Source of the DNA: Pseudorhodobacter wandonensis
Lineage (GTDB): Bacteria; Pseudomonadota; Alphaproteobacteria; Rhodobacterales; Rhodobacteraceae
Direction: 5' to 3'
NCBI RefSeq assembly: GCF_001202035.1
Contig: NZ_LGHT01000031.1
Coordinates: 248,001-312,000, forward strand
DNA length: 64,000 bases
Shown piece after piece: positions 54,381 through 64,000 of this stretch. The notes under the pieces were generated by a model. It was given only the letters and a program-made list of their open reading frames with translations, searched no databases and was not told the origin of the DNA. The position numbers were made by a program, and so were the translations under genes. How positions within the stretch are numbered: the stretch's first letter is position 1; the number at the start of each line of letters is the position of its first letter.

Positions 54381-55211
54381 ATGGCCCGTGCAATATCAAC
54401 ACGTCGCAAGATCGGCATCACGGCCCTGGCTTGGGCGCTGGGACTGCTGATTTTCTTTCCGATCCTTTGGACCTTTCTGACCAGCTTTAAATCCGAAGCT
54501 GATGCGATTGCCGACCCGCCGTTGTTTTTGAACTTTCACTGGACGATGGAAAACTATTTCGCCGTGCAGGAACGGTCGGATTATTTCAAGCACTTCTGGA
54601 ACTCGGTGGTAATTGCCGGCGGGTCCACCCTGTTGGGCCTGATTATCGCGGTGCCTGCCGCGTGGTCGATGGCCTTTGTGCCGGGCAAATACACCAAGGA
54701 TGTCTTGATGTGGATGCTTTCGACCAAGATGATGCCGCCGGTTGGCGTGCTGATCCCGATCTATCTGATTTTCCGGTCTACCGGCCTGTTGGATAGCAAA
54801 ACCGGCTTGGTCATCGTGATGACGCTGATCAACCTGCCGATTATCGTTTGGATGCTTTACACCTATTTCAAGGAAATTCCGGGCGAGATTTTGGAAGCGG
54901 CACGGATGGATGGTGCGACGTTGCGCGAAGAGATCATCTATGTGCTGACGCCGATGGCCATCCCCGGCATTGCATCGACCTTGTTGTTGAACGTGATCTT
55001 GGCTTGGAATGAGGCGTTCTGGACGCTGAACCTTGCGGCCTCAAAGGCGGCGCCGTTGACGACCTTTATCGCCGGATATTCCAGCCCCGAAGGTCTGTTC
55101 TATGCCAAACTTAGCGCGGCCTCGATCATGGCTATCGCACCAATTCTTATCATGGGCTGGTTCAGCCAAAAACAACTCGTCCGCGGTCTCACCTTCGGCG
55201 CAGTGAAATAA
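54381..55211 (+). CDS. smoG: Polyol ABC transporter permease
   Basis: A 276-residue MalG-type permease with six membrane segments and the EAA loop EAARMDGATLREEIIYVLTPM. TGGAGGACACC precedes the ATG. Together with SmoF and SmoK it makes the polyol importer. Confidence 0.93.
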   Translation: MARAISTRRKIGITALAWALGLLIFFPILWTFLTSFKSEADAIADPPLFLNFHWTMENYFAVQERSDYFKHFWNSVVIAGGSTLLGLIIAVPAAWSMAFVPGKYTKDVLMWMLSTKMMPPVGVLIPIYLIFRSTGLLDSKTGLVIVMTLINLPIIVWMLYTYFKEIPGEILEAARMDGATLREEIIYVLTPMAIPGIASTLLLNVILAWNEAFWTLNLAASKAAPLTTFIAGYSSPEGLFYAKLSAASIMAIAPILIMGWFSQKQLVRGLTFGAVK

Positions 55212-55223
55212 GGAGTTCAGACT

Positions 55224-56228
55224 ATGGGACGTATTACACTTGATAAAGTCGCAAAGCGTTTTGGTGACGTAGAGGTCATTCCACCGCTGGATCTGACGAT
55301 TGAAGAGGGCGAGTTTGTTGTGTTTGTTGGCCCGTCGGGTTGCGGCAAATCCACGCTTTTGCGCTTGATTGCAGGGCTGGAAGATGTGTCGGGCGGCCAG
55401 ATCCGCATTGACGGCAAAGATGCCACGCTGACCCCACCTGCCAAGCGCGGGTTGGCGATGGTGTTCCAATCCTATGCTTTGTATCCGCATATGTCGGTGC
55501 GCAAAAACATCGCCTTTCCGTTGAAAATGGCGGGGATGGATCAGGCTGAACAGGACCGCCGCATTGATAATGCTGCGAAAATTCTGAACCTAACCGATTA
55601 TATCGACCGTAAACCCGGCCAGCTTTCGGGTGGTCAGCGCCAGCGTGTGGCGATTGGCCGTGCGATTGTGCGTGAGCCTGCGGCGTTCTTGTTTGACGAG
55701 CCTTTGTCGAACCTTGACGCGGCATTGCGGGTTGGCATGCGCCTGGAAATCACCGAGCTGCATTCGCGCCTGAAAACCACAATGATTTATGTGACGCATG
55801 ATCAGGTTGAAGCCATGACTATGGCCGACAAAATTGTGGTGCTGCGCGCAGGGCATATTGAACAAGTGGGCAGCCCGCTGGAACTGTACCGCAGCCCGCG
55901 CAACCTGTTCGTGGCTGGCTTTATCGGCAGCCCGAAAATGAACCTGATCGCCGGGGCCGAGGCCAAAAAGCACGGCGCTGCAACGATCGGTATCCGTCCT
56001 GAACATATTAACGTTTCCAAAACCGAAGGCGCATGGAAAGGCCGCGTTGGCGTTTCCGAACACCTTGGGTCTGACACGTTCTTTTATGTGCATGACACCG
56101 GTTTGGTTGATGACATCACCGTCCGCGTACCGGGCGAATTTGACTTGAAATCCGGCGACACTGTTTACCTGACACCCGAAGCAGACAAAATCCACCGCTT
56201 TGATGACAAAGGATTGAGGTTCGAATGA
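55224..56228 (+). CDS. smoK: Polyol ABC transporter ATP-binding protein
   Basis: A 334-residue MalK-type ATPase: Walker A is GPSGCGKST, the Q loop [14 protein letters not shown], the signature [14 protein letters not shown], Walker [12 protein letters not shown], the switch His in [13 protein letters not shown]-terminal TOBE/regulatory domain of about 100 residues follows. It powers polyol import. Its end overlaps the start of smoS by 4 bases (ATGA). Confidence 0.95.
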   Translation: MGRITLDKVAKRFGDVEVIPPLDLTIEEGEFVVFVGPSGCGKSTLLRLIAGLEDVSGGQIRIDGKDATLTPPAKRGLAMVFQSYALYPHMSVRKNIAFPLKMAGMDQAEQDRRIDNAAKILNLTDYIDRKPGQLSGGQRQRVAIGRAIVREPAAFLFDEPLSNLDAALRVGMRLEITELHSRLKTTMIYVTHDQVEAMTMADKIVVLRAGHIEQVGSPLELYRSPRNLFVAGFIGSPKMNLIAGAEAKKHGAATIGIRPEHINVSKTEGAWKGRVGVSEHLGSDTFFYVHDTGLVDDITVRVPGEFDLKSGDTVYLTPEADKIHRFDDKGLRFE

Positions 56229-56998
56229 AACGGCTTGTTGGCAAATCCGCACTTATCACCGGCTCGGCCCGTGGCATCGGGCGCGGGTTTGCCGCAGCCT
56301 ATATCCGCGAGGGCGCAACAGTCGCCATCGCGGATATTAACTTGGCGGCGGCGCAAGCGACTGCGGCGGAATTGGGCGCGGGTGCCTATGCCGTGCAGTT
56401 GGACGTGACTGATCAGGCCAGTATTGACGCAGGCATCGCGGCGGTTGTGGCGCAGGCAGGCAAGCTGGATATCTTGATTAATAATGCGGCGCTGTTTGAT
56501 GCGGCGGAAACGGTTGATATTACCCGTGCCAGCTATGACAGGCTTTATGCCGTAAACGTGGCGGGTACGCTGTTCACCATGCAGGCCGCGGCAAAACAGA
56601 TGATAAAACAAGGCCATGGCGGCAAGATTATCAACATGGCGTCCCAAGCAGGGCGTCGCGGGGAACCGCTTGTGTTGGTCTATTGTTCGACCAAGGCGGC
56701 CGTCATTTCGATGACCCAATCGGCAGGGCTGAACCTGATCAAGCACGGCATCAATGTGAATGCTATCGCGCCCGGTGTGGTGGATGGCGATCATTGGGAG
56801 CATGTGGACAGTATGTTCGCCAAGCTTGAGGGCAAAGAACCCGGCCAGAAAAAGGCCGAAGTGGCCGCAGGTGTGCCAGCGGGCCGCTTTGCCACTCCTG
56901 ATGACCTGACTGGAATGGCGGTTTTTCTCGCCTCGTCAGAGTCGAATTATATTCTGTCGCAGACGTACAACGTCGACGGCGGGCAATGGATGAGTTGA
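56225..56998 (+). CDS. smoS: Sorbitol (L-iditol 2-) dehydrogenase, SDR family
   Basis: A 257-residue short-chain dehydrogenase. The NAD site is [22 protein letters not shown] is the structural motif, the catalytic Ser is in INMASQAG and the YxxxK pair is in [11 protein letters not shown]. It oxidises D-sorbitol to fructose and galactitol-type polyols. Operon position behind the polyol importer and before mtlK supports the identity with R. sphaeroides SmoS. Confidence 0.93.
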   Translation: MKRLVGKSALITGSARGIGRGFAAAYIREGATVAIADINLAAAQATAAELGAGAYAVQLDVTDQASIDAGIAAVVAQAGKLDILINNAALFDAAETVDITRASYDRLYAVNVAGTLFTMQAAAKQMIKQGHGGKIINMASQAGRRGEPLVLVYCSTKAAVISMTQSAGLNLIKHGINVNAIAPGVVDGDHWEHVDSMFAKLEGKEPGQKKAEVAAGVPAGRFATPDDLTGMAVFLASSESNYILSQTYNVDGGQWMS

Positions 56999-57010
56999 TA
57001 GGAAACGCAG

Positions 57011-58477
57011 ATGAAATTGTCGAACGCCACTTTGGCCAGCCTTCCCGATACGGTTCGGGTTCCCAAATATGATCGCGCTGGCCTGACACCGGGGATCGTG
57101 CATATCGGGCTTGGCAATTTTCACCGTGGGCATCAGGCGTGGTATTTGCACCGCTTGTTTGACCTTGGGCTGAACCATGATTGGGCGATCATCGGGGCAG
57201 GGGTGCGGGCCAACGACGCGGTGATGCGCGACAAGCTGTTGGCGCAAGACTGCCTGACCACGTTGATCGAGCTTGACCCCTCGGGCAAGTCGGTTGAGGT
57301 GACAGGCTCAATGATCGATTTTGTGGCGATCGAGGAAGGCAATGGCGCGTTGATCCGCCAAATGGCTGACCCGGCGATCCGCATTGTCGCGTTGACGGTG
57401 ACCGAGGGCGGCTACTACATCAACCCGACCGATGGCAGCTTTAACGCGGGCCATGCCGATATTGTGTATGACGCTGGGCATATGGATGCGCCGAAAACTG
57501 CCTTTGGCGCGATGATTGCAGCATTGCGGCTGCGGCGTGATGCTGGCACTGGCCCGTTCACTTGCCAAAGCTGCGACAACCTGCAAGGCAATGGCGCGAT
57601 TTTGCGCCAAACTTTGGTTGGCCTTGCGCGTTTGTCTGACCCGGCGCTGGCTGATTGGATTAACGACAACTGCACCTTCCCGAACTCGATGGTCGATTGC
57701 ATCGTGCCCGCGACCGGCCCGAATGAGCTGGCGCTTGTGCGGGAATTCGGGATTGAGGACGCTGCCCCTGTGACGCATGAAAACTTTCGCCAATGGGTGA
57801 TTGAGGATGCGTTCTGCGCAGGCCGCCCTGATTGGGATAAAGTGGGCGCAACCTTTACGCCCCATGTGCATGACTATGAAACCATGAAAATCCGCATTCT
57901 GAACGCGGGGCATCAGGTGATTGCCAATGCGGGTGATTTGCTGTCGGTGGTTACGATCGCGGGCTGCATGGAGCATCCGGCCATTCGTGCGCTGTTCAAC
58001 AAGGTGGAAAAAACCGAGATTGCGCCGCATGTGAATCCTGTGCCAGGTATGACGCCCGATGCATATGTCGAGCTGATCGAGCGGCGGTTTTCGAACCCGT
58101 CGATCGTTGATACCACGCGCCGTGTTGCCTTTGATGGCTCGTCCCGCCACCCCGGATTCTTGCTGCCATTGGTGCGCTCGGGTCTGGCGGCAGACGTGCC
58201 GGTTGAGGGATTGGCGCTGGTTGAGGCGATCTGGGCGCGGATGTGCGAAAGCACGCGGGAAGACGGCACTGTGATCGAGCCGAACGACCCCTATTGGGAT
58301 GCGCTGCAAACGGCGGCCCGTGCTGCCAAAACGCGCCCACAAGCGTGGCTGGAGCAAAGCCATATCTATGGTGATTTGGCCAATGCGCCCCGCTTTGCCG
58401 AGGCATTCGGGCGTGCGTTGACCAGCATCTGGGAAAAGGGCTGTGCGCCAACGATCATGGATTATTGCGCAAAATAA
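57011..58477 (+). CDS. mtlK: Mannitol 2-dehydrogenase
   Basis: A 488-residue long-chain polyol dehydrogenase. The NAD site is GIVHIGLGNFHRGHQAWYL, with EDAFCAGRPDWDKVGA and the catalytic Lys in MKIRILNAGHQVIA. It oxidises mannitol to fructose, and arabitol in some relatives. It is the last gene of the polyol operon here: the fructokinase and xylulokinase genes that I recall following it in R. sphaeroides are absent, and a restriction-modification pair is found instead, convergent and 5 bases away. Confidence 0.95.
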   Translation: MKLSNATLASLPDTVRVPKYDRAGLTPGIVHIGLGNFHRGHQAWYLHRLFDLGLNHDWAIIGAGVRANDAVMRDKLLAQDCLTTLIELDPSGKSVEVTGSMIDFVAIEEGNGALIRQMADPAIRIVALTVTEGGYYINPTDGSFNAGHADIVYDAGHMDAPKTAFGAMIAALRLRRDAGTGPFTCQSCDNLQGNGAILRQTLVGLARLSDPALADWINDNCTFPNSMVDCIVPATGPNELALVREFGIEDAAPVTHENFRQWVIEDAFCAGRPDWDKVGATFTPHVHDYETMKIRILNAGHQVIANAGDLLSVVTIAGCMEHPAIRALFNKVEKTEIAPHVNPVPGMTPDAYVELIERRFSNPSIVDTTRRVAFDGSSRHPGFLLPLVRSGLAADVPVEGLALVEAIWARMCESTREDGTVIEPNDPYWDALQTAARAAKTRPQAWLEQSHIYGDLANAPRFAEAFGRALTSIWEKGCAPTIMDYCAK

Positions 58478-58482
58478 AGGGC

Positions 58483-59376
58483 TTACAGGGTGTGGCTTAT
58501 GGCCACGCCCTGTTCGGCTGCAAGCGTTGCCTCGGCCAGTGTTATCGGGCGGTAAGATATGAATTCGCTGCCTGCGCATTTGGGCAGGCCCAAAGCGGCA
58601 ATCAAAGGCGCGTCGTATTGGCCAGAGAGCAGCAAAATGCCCTCGCGCGCCAACAGGTCGCGGGTGCCACGGCCGTTATCGGACCGGATGCGCCGCATGA
58701 AATCTTGCTGTTGTGCCACGGCCTCGACCACGTCGCGGGTGATGGGCTGGCCTTGGACACTGCGGAACAGCTGCGCCATGCGTTGGTTGCCTGTTGCGCC
58801 TGCAAAGATTTTATCAACCTCATCCGCCGCAATGCCGCGCCAGAAATTCGGCGGGTAGGGGTGGTTTTGCAGCAGCCACAAAATATGCGCAAAACCTTGT
58901 GCTGAAATGGTTTTCTTGGCGTCTTTGTTCTGCCCCGTGGTCAGATAGGCAGGCCGCGCGTTGATCAGGCCCAGATAGCAGCGGGCGCGGGCCTCATCTG
59001 CGGCGACCAGTAAGCAGGGGTGCCCCACAGCCTCGGTCGGGATCATCCAATTATTGCCCATGGTGTTTTTGATATCAACATCCTGACCAAGGATCTGGGT
59101 GTCGAGCTTGCCCTTGGGCAGGCGCAGCAAGGCGCGCAGCTCTATTTCGACCCGCGTGCCGATATAGGTTTTTTCGGTCTTTTCCAGATCATCATAGGAT
59201 CTGCGGCCGGTTTTGGGCGTCATGATTACGTCATCGACGCAGCGGCGCAGCATGGCGGGAAAGCTGTTGGCCAAATCGCCGTTTGCCCGTTTTGTGATCT
59301 CATCCGCGAGAAGGGACAGGCGGCTGTGATCAGGGTGGCCCGCGACGACCAGGCTATCTGGAATTGCCTGTTTCAA
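58483..59376 (-). CDS. Type II restriction endonuclease, NaeI-like
   Basis: A 297-residue protein that resembles NaeI (317 residues). The region DDLEKTEKTYIGTRVEIELR is followed by DTQILGQDVDIKNTMGNNW, giving a PD-(D/E)xK-type site: Glu77 or Glu79, Asp92, Asp101 and Lys103 (DIK). These sit about 6 residues downstream of Glu70, Asp86, Asp95 and Lys97 that I recall from the NaeI structure. The C-terminal half would be the effector-site domain. NaeI cuts GCCGGC and needs a second site for activity; the same specificity is inferred, not shown. The start is TTG 59376, four bases after the methyltransferase stop. Confidence 0.75.
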   Translation of the reverse strand: MKQAIPDSLVVAGHPDHSRLSLLADEITKRANGDLANSFPAMLRRCVDDVIMTPKTGRRSYDDLEKTEKTYIGTRVEIELRALLRLPKGKLDTQILGQDVDIKNTMGNNWMIPTEAVGHPCLLVAADEARARCYLGLINARPAYLTTGQNKDAKKTISAQGFAHILWLLQNHPYPPNFWRGIAADEVDKIFAGATGNQRMAQLFRSVQGQPITRDVVEAVAQQQDFMRRIRSDNGRGTRDLLAREGILLLSGQYDAPLIAALGLPKCAGSEFISYRPITLAEATLAAEQGVAISHTL

Positions 59377-59380
59377 GCGC

Positions 59381-60340
59381 CTAGCCGTTTACCGCCCGCA
59401 ACACCCGTTTGCGCAGGGCCTTGGCGATTTGTGCCGAAACGGCCTGTGCCACAGGCGGTGGAAAGGCATTGCCGACTTGGCGGTAAGCATTTGTTTTTGC
59501 GCCGGTAAAGTGCCAATCATCCGGGAAACCCTGAATGCGGGCGACCATCGGGACGGTGAGGCGTGGCATGCCGGTGTGCAGGTGATCGGGTGCCTCGGCT
59601 GCCAAGGTGCGGCCTTCGACGCCAAGGCTGGCCCAAGCGGCGCGGGCGCGGGTCGGGCCAAGATCGGGGCCGCCGTGCTTTTTGGACCCACCGACGATTG
59701 TGGGCGCAATCTCATCAGCTTTGGCCGCCCAATCTTTGGCGCCGTGCCAACCGCCTGCGGCCATCAGGTCGCGCAGGGTTTCGCCCACGGTGGGCGGGTT
59801 ATGGGGGTTCGGCTCGGGCCAGTCAAAAAGATCGGCGCGCTCTTTTTGCATCGCGACGATGACCACACGCGGGCGCAGCTGCGGCACGCCGTAGTCCGAC
59901 GCGTTCAGCAACCGCCAATCGGCACGGTAGCCCAGTTTATCCAGTTGTGACTTTAACCGCTCACGGTAGTCATGAAACACGGCATCGAGAAAGCCACGCA
60001 CGTTTTCGATCATCACGGCACGGGGACGGGCGGCGTCAATGATATCAAGCGCGTCGTTGAACAGATTGCGTTCATCCTTTTCGCCAAGCTGTTTGCCGGC
60101 AACCGAAAACGGCGGGCAGGGCAAGCCACCCGCCAGCAAATCCATGCCAGTGTAGCCCGCCGCGCGGTCTTTGAAAACGCGCACATCGTCTTCAATGACG
60201 TTCCATTGCGGGCGGTTGTGGCGCAGGGTGTTGCAGCAATGCTTATCAATTTCGACCAGCGCCGTATGCGCAAAGCCGGCCTTTTCCAGCCCCAAGGCCT
60301 GACCGCCGGCGCCTGCGCAAAGTTCAACGGATGTCAGCAT
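59381..60340 (-). CDS. DNA (cytosine-5-)-methyltransferase of a type II RM system
   Basis: A 319-residue m5C methyltransferase with all main motifs in order: I (ELCAGAGGQALGLEKAGF), IV (GGLPCPPFSVAGKQLG with catalytic Cys), VI (ENVRGFL), VIII (QLRPRVVIV), a short target-recognition region, and X (RQVGNAFPPPVA). It would protect the host from the adjacent NaeI-like nuclease by methylating the shared site. AGGAG lies 8 bases before ATG 60340. It is read first in the operon, so protection is made before the nuclease. No C-protein regulator is present. Confidence 0.93.
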   Translation of the reverse strand: MLTSVELCAGAGGQALGLEKAGFAHTALVEIDKHCCNTLRHNRPQWNVIEDDVRVFKDRAAGYTGMDLLAGGLPCPPFSVAGKQLGEKDERNLFNDALDIIDAARPRAVMIENVRGFLDAVFHDYRERLKSQLDKLGYRADWRLLNASDYGVPQLRPRVVIVAMQKERADLFDWPEPNPHNPPTVGETLRDLMAAGGWHGAKDWAAKADEIAPTIVGGSKKHGGPDLGPTRARAAWASLGVEGRTLAAEAPDHLHTGMPRLTVPMVARIQGFPDDWHFTGAKTNAYRQVGNAFPPPVAQAVSAQIAKALRKRVLRAVNG

Positions 60341-60459
60341 CTGGCCTGCTCCTATTTCGGCCTGAAACCTGTGGTGATGGTGCGACCTAGGGCACCGCAG
60401 CGGGATCAAGCGTTCTTTTTTCGTTCTTAGCTGTTTTTGCGTCTTACAGCAAGACCGAT

Positions 60460-60493
60460 GCGGGGCTGGGGAAAGCGTTTACCCAAGCCCCGC
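60460..60493 (-). terminator. Stem-loop after tyrS
   Basis: GCGGGGCTGGGG and CCCAAGCCCCGC pair over 11 of 12 positions around a 10-base loop, 9 bases after the tyrS stop. There is no T run. It separates tyrS from the RM operon downstream. Confidence 0.55.
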
Positions 60494-60502
60494 TGCAGTT
60501 GA

Positions 60503-61753
60503 TTAGCCCAGAACGATCAAAGCGTGACGCTTGCGGCCGGCGGTCAGTTTGATCGGGGCTGCCAAATCGGCAGCGGTGATCATCTGGCCGGCCTCGGTCA
60601 CGGGTTCATCATTCAGGCGCGCGCCGCCTTCGGCGATCAGGCGTTTGGCGTCTTTGCCAGATTTCGCAAGGCCGGATTTGACGAACAGGGACGAGACAGA
60701 AACGCCATCGGCCAGTTCTGCCGCTGTAACGGCGAAGGTTGGCAAATCATCACCGGTGCCGCCTTTTTCAAACACTTCGCGGGCGGTTGCCTCGGCTGCG
60801 GCTGCGGCTTCGGCCCCGTGGCACAGGGTTGTCACCTCATTGGCGAGGATAACTTTGGCGGCGTTGATTTCCGAGCCTTGCAGCGCGCCGAGGCGGTCGC
60901 ATTCGTCAAGCGGCAACTCGGTATAGAGTTTGAGGAAGCGGCCAACATCGGCATCGGTGGTGTTGCGCCAGAACTGCCAGAATTCATAAGGCGACAGCAT
61001 GTCAGCGTTCAGCCAGATCGCGCCCGACTGGCTTTTGCCCATTTTCTTGCCGTCTGACGTGGTCAGCAAGGGCGAGGTAAGGCCAAAGATCTGGTTGTCC
61101 AGCACGCGGCGCGTAAGGTCGATACCGTTGACGATATTGCCCCATTGGTCCGAGCCGCCCATCTGTAGCAGGCAGCCGTAACGGCGGTTTAGTTCAAGGA
61201 AGTCATATGCTTGCAAGATCATGTAGTTGAATTCAAGGAAAGACAGCGATTGCTCGCGGTCTAGCCGTGACTTTACGCTTTCAAACGAAAGCATGCGGTT
61301 GATGGAAAAATGCCGCCCGATGTCGCGCAGGAAATCGAGGTAATTCAGGCCGTCCAGCCATTCGGCGTTGTTCAGCATCAACGCATCGTTCGGGCCATCG
61401 CCAAACTGGACGTAAGAGGTGAAAACCTTGCGGATGCCCGCGATATTTTCGTCAATCTGTTCTGGCCCCAGCAGCGGGCGTTCATCGGCGCGGAAAGACG
61501 GGTCGCCCACCTTGGTGGTGCCGCCACCCATCAGGACAATCGGCTTGCCGCCGGATTTTTGCAACCAGCGCAGCATCATGATCTGGATAAGCGACCCCAC
61601 ATGCAGCGATTTGGCTGTGGCGTCAAAACCGATGTAACCGGGCAAGGTGCCTTTGACCAAAGCTTCGTCCAACGCCTGATAGTCGGTGCAGTCGGCCAAA
61701 AAGCCGCGCTCGATCATTACGCGCATGAATTCCGATTTTGCATGGTAGGTCAT
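60503..61753 (-). CDS. tyrS: Tyrosyl-tRNA synthetase
   Basis: A 416-residue class Ic synthetase. The HIGH-like motif is in [20 protein letters not shown], the tyrosine site in [20 protein letters not shown] and GGSDQWGNI, the KMSKS-like loop is DGKKMGKSQ, and a C-terminal S4 domain (about the last 65 residues) binds tRNA. It charges tRNA-Tyr. ATG at 61753 follows GAGAG. Confidence 0.97.
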   Translation of the reverse strand: MTYHAKSEFMRVMIERGFLADCTDYQALDEALVKGTLPGYIGFDATAKSLHVGSLIQIMMLRWLQKSGGKPIVLMGGGTTKVGDPSFRADERPLLGPEQIDENIAGIRKVFTSYVQFGDGPNDALMLNNAEWLDGLNYLDFLRDIGRHFSINRMLSFESVKSRLDREQSLSFLEFNYMILQAYDFLELNRRYGCLLQMGGSDQWGNIVNGIDLTRRVLDNQIFGLTSPLLTTSDGKKMGKSQSGAIWLNADMLSPYEFWQFWRNTTDADVGRFLKLYTELPLDECDRLGALQGSEINAAKVILANEVTTLCHGAEAAAAAEATAREVFEKGGTGDDLPTFAVTAAELADGVSVSSLFVKSGLAKSGKDAKRLIAEGGARLNDEPVTEAGQMITAADLAAPIKLTAGRKRHALIVLG

Positions 61754-61825
61754 GGGGCTCTCGTGCTTTATAGATATGTTATGCGCGTATAGCGGGACGG
61801 CGGGGTGCCGTCAAAGGGGGCTTTG

Positions 61826-62920
61826 ATGTTGAAGGCAGGAACAGTTTGGGCACTGGGTGCGATGTCGGGAACCTCGCTTGACGGGGTGGATGCGGCGATG
61901 GTTCTGACCGACGGGCACCGGATTCTGGAATTCGGCAATACCGCCTACCGTGAATATTCAGCTGCGCAGCGGGAATTGATCCGGTCCGGTCTGGGGCTGT
62001 GGCCGGGTGATGACGGGGTAGAGCCGATCGCCGAGGAAATCGAGGCGGCCCACGCTGCGGTGCTGGGAATGTTCGAAGGGGCCGAGATTGTGGGCTTTCA
62101 CGGGCAGACCCTTGCGCATGACCCGGGCGGGCGCGGAACGCATCAGGCCGGGTCCGGCGCGGTATTGGCCGAGGTTTTGGGCCTGCCTGTCGTGTGGGAT
62201 TTTCGCACCGCCGATGTGCAGATGGGCGGGCAGGGCGCGCCCTTGGCACCGTTTTTCCATTTCGCCTGTGCCAAGTTTATCGGGGCCGAGGCACCGGTGG
62301 CGTTTTTGAACCTTGGCGGTGTGGGGAATGTGACATGGGTTGATCCGCGCCATCATGCGCCCGAAGAGGCGGGGGCGTGTTTGGCCTTTGACACTGGCCC
62401 CGCGAATGCGCCGATCAATGATCTGGTCGCCGCGCGCTTGGGTCTAGAGCGTGACGAAGGTGGCGCTTTGGCGGCGGCGGGTGTGCCGGATGAAGCCGTG
62501 CTGACGCAGTTTCTGGCGCATCCATATTTCTATAAAATGCCGCCCAAGTCGCTGGACCGGAACGATTTTGCCAGTTTAAGCGCGGCAGTAGCCGGGTTGT
62601 CGGATGCCGATGCCGCAGCGACCTTGACAGCAGCGGCCGCGGCGGCCGTGGCCAAAGGGGCCGAGCATTTCCCCGCGCCGGTGTCCAAACTTTTGGTGAC
62701 AGGGGGCGGGCGGCATAATGCGGCGATGATGTCGATGCTGGCCGAGTTGATGCAATGCGAGGTGTTGCCGGTTGAGGCCGTGGGGCTGGATGGCGACATG
62801 TTAGAGGCGCAGGCCTTTGCCTATTTGGCGGTGCGTGTGGCGATGGGTTTGCCGACCTCTTGCCCCGGCACCACAGGGGTGCGGGCGGCAATTGGCGGCG
62901 GGCAGATCAGCCAACCTTAG
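61826..62920 (+). CDS. anmK: Anhydro-N-acetylmuramic acid kinase
   Basis: A 364-residue kinase of the ASKHA fold: [19 protein letters not shown] (phosphate 1), [40 protein letters not shown] and [14 protein letters not shown] (adenosine). It opens and phosphorylates 1,6-anhydroMurNAc during murein recycling. AAAGGGGG lies 4 bases before ATG 61826. It is divergent from tyrS and overlaps the end of rarD by 14 bases on the other strand. Confidence 0.95.
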   Translation: MLKAGTVWALGAMSGTSLDGVDAAMVLTDGHRILEFGNTAYREYSAAQRELIRSGLGLWPGDDGVEPIAEEIEAAHAAVLGMFEGAEIVGFHGQTLAHDPGGRGTHQAGSGAVLAEVLGLPVVWDFRTADVQMGGQGAPLAPFFHFACAKFIGAEAPVAFLNLGGVGNVTWVDPRHHAPEEAGACLAFDTGPANAPINDLVAARLGLERDEGGALAAAGVPDEAVLTQFLAHPYFYKMPPKSLDRNDFASLSAAVAGLSDADAAATLTAAAAAAVAKGAEHFPAPVSKLLVTGGGRHNAAMMSMLAELMQCEVLPVEAVGLDGDMLEAQAFAYLAVRVAMGLPTSCPGTTGVRAAIGGGQISQP

Positions 62921-63818
62921 ATTTGCGGCCGCGAAACATGGCGACGCTATACAGTACCAATGCAGCCCAGATCATCGGGAATGCGATCATTCGCGCAAGG
63001 CCGAACGGTTCGCCAAAGGCAAAGACCGCGATAAGGAAAATCATTGTTGGCGCCGTGTATTGCATGATGCCGATGGTCGAAAGCCGTAGCAGTTTTGCCC
63101 CATTGGCGTAAAGCATCAAGGGAATGGCTGTGACAAGGCCACATCCCAGCAACAGCACGGTGTCAGTGGTGTTACCTTGGAAAAAGTGGCTGGTTCCCGT
63201 GGTTTGGGCATAAGCGATGTAGGCAATCGCGAATGGGGTTAGCAGCAATACCTCTAGCGTGAAGCCTTGGTTCGGGCCAATGGGAAGCTGCTTTTTGAAA
63301 TAGGCGTAAAAGCCCCATGTCAAAGTGAGGGTGAGTGCGACGAGGGGCAGCCGCCCTGCGCCCACGGTCAGCACGACCACGGCTATCGCGGCCAGCAAGA
63401 CCGCGTATTTTTGCAGCTTGCTGAGATTTTCTTTCAGCAAAACGGCACCCAGCAAGATGCTGAACAGAGGGTTGATGTAATAGCCGAGAGCAGCATCAAG
63501 GGCGTGGCCTGCGCCGATGGCCCAAACATAAACGCCCCAGTTAAGCGAGACGAGTGTTGCGGTTATGGCTGCCATGCCCAGCATCGCAGGGGTGCGCAAG
63601 GCGCGCTTGAGATCGGCCGTGCGACCTTGGAGGATGAGAACCGCAGCGGCGATGGGCAAGGACCAGAGCACGCGATGGGCGATCACCTCTTGCGGGGGGA
63701 TATGGGCCAGTTCTTTCATGTAGAGCGGCAGAAAGCCCCAGAAGATATAGGCGGACATGGCGAAGAAGAAGCCTGCAAGGCTGTCTTGGTTTGTCGGGTT
63801 TTGTGTGTTCTGGGTCAT
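62907..63818 (-). CDS. rarD: RarD/EamA-family permease
   Basis: A 303-residue membrane protein of ten segments with two EamA repeats. RarD hallmarks are [33 protein letters not shown] and [20 protein letters not shown]. The transported compound is unknown; the name comes from chloramphenicol sensitivity. ATG 63818 is the most probable start; no strong ribosome-binding site is seen. Confidence 0.92.
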   Translation of the reverse strand: MTQNTQNPTNQDSLAGFFFAMSAYIFWGFLPLYMKELAHIPPQEVIAHRVLWSLPIAAAVLILQGRTADLKRALRTPAMLGMAAITATLVSLNWGVYVWAIGAGHALDAALGYYINPLFSILLGAVLLKENLSKLQKYAVLLAAIAVVVLTVGAGRLPLVALTLTLTWGFYAYFKKQLPIGPNQGFTLEVLLLTPFAIAYIAYAQTTGTSHFFQGNTTDTVLLLGCGLVTAIPLMLYANGAKLLRLSTIGIMQYTAPTMIFLIAVFAFGEPFGLARMIAFPMIWAALVLYSVAMFRGRKSKVG

Positions 63819-63952
63819 GGCATTGGCGTAGCGCCATGTTGGCGGGTCGGCCAGACCCAAACTTGTGTCGGGTACATTTTGGGGCTTGCCGATGCTTGGG
63901 CTGGCGGACAGGGCGGAGCCTTCGGCGAGGATATTTTTAGATAGATGATGGG

Positions 63953-63982
63953 GCCTTGGCAGACGGGTTTGCCTGCCAAGGC
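63953..63982 (-). terminator. Stem-loop near the window end
   Basis: GCCTTGGCAG and CTGCCAAGGC form a 10-bp perfect stem with a 10-base loop. A possible minus-strand stop (TAA at 63992-63990, preceded by codons for Lys-Arg) lies just upstream, so this may end a gene outside the window. There is no T run. Confidence 0.4.
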
Positions 63983-64000
63983 GATAGGTTTAGCGCTTGA

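Noticed and set aside
58483-60340. RM pair as part of a prophage or integrative element
   Set aside because: No integrase, att-like repeats, tRNA target or marked base-composition change was seen at its borders.

Overview
The window looks like a chromosomal segment of an alphaproteobacterium, most likely of the order Rhodobacterales (Rhodobacter/Roseobacter type). The reasons are a phaZ-phaC-phaP-phaR cluster with CTGC-N3-GCAG boxes, a SmoEFGK-SmoS-MtlK polyol operon like that of Rhodobacter sphaeroides, a PccR/ScfR-type regulator with TTTGCAAA boxes, TTAA-N7-TTAAC (CtrA-type) boxes, and GC-rich coding sequence throughout. No prophage, IS element, rRNA or CRISPR array was found. One tRNA, tRNA-Glu(UUC), is present.

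Layout. 1-2.1 kb: a cut-off 2-oxoglutarate/Fe(II) oxygenase behind a soluble GAF histidine kinase. 2.2-9.3 kb: housekeeping genes (tRNA-Glu, recJ, glpX, a ceramidase-like membrane protein, hom, a lipoprotein, a TetR regulator, an ArsC/Spx-like protein, a cold-shock protein). 9.4-11.9 kb: a four-gene bufferin-type RiPP operon: secreted Cys-bearing precursor, MNIO (DUF692) enzyme, DUF2063 partner and DoxX membrane protein. 12.1-15.0 kb: thrS and a serine hydrolase. 15.2-19.7 kb: polyhydroxybutyrate granule cluster phaZ/phaC/phaP/phaR with putative PhaR operators. 19.8-29.1 kb: putrescine/amino-acid nitrogen metabolism (PuuB, PuuA, a glutamine amidotransferase, a second glutamine-synthetase-like enzyme and a complete polar-amino-acid ABC transporter), plus a GST with a CtrA-type box upstream. 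29.2-34.7 kb: a PhnD-like protein without signal peptide coupled to TerB, then dprA and topA. 34.9-38.7 kb: betIBA, choline to glycine betaine.

38.7-42.8 kb: a nuclease with tandem CtrA-type boxes, DUF465, a ScfR-family regulator with its own boxes, an MFS pump and DUF486. 42.9-47.2 kb: an arsenic region of two convergent operons, arsR-permease-thioredoxin on + and arsR-acr3-arsC-arsH on -. 47.3-50.6 kb: monomeric isocitrate dehydrogenase, an FAH-family hydrolase and a small frame with an apparent frameshift in a G6 run. 50.8-58.5 kb: the sorbitol/mannitol operon with a LacI-family repressor and three matching operator palindromes. 58.5-60.3 kb: a type II restriction-modification pair whose nuclease resembles NaeI. 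60.5-64 kb: tyrS, anmK and rarD.

Most operons show tight translational coupling (ATGA or GTGA overlaps). The observations most worth follow-up are the bufferin operon with a hairpin after the precursor gene, the NaeI-like restriction system, the CtrA-type boxes in front of the nuclease and GST genes, and a conserved element found upstream of three unrelated genes in the same orientation.
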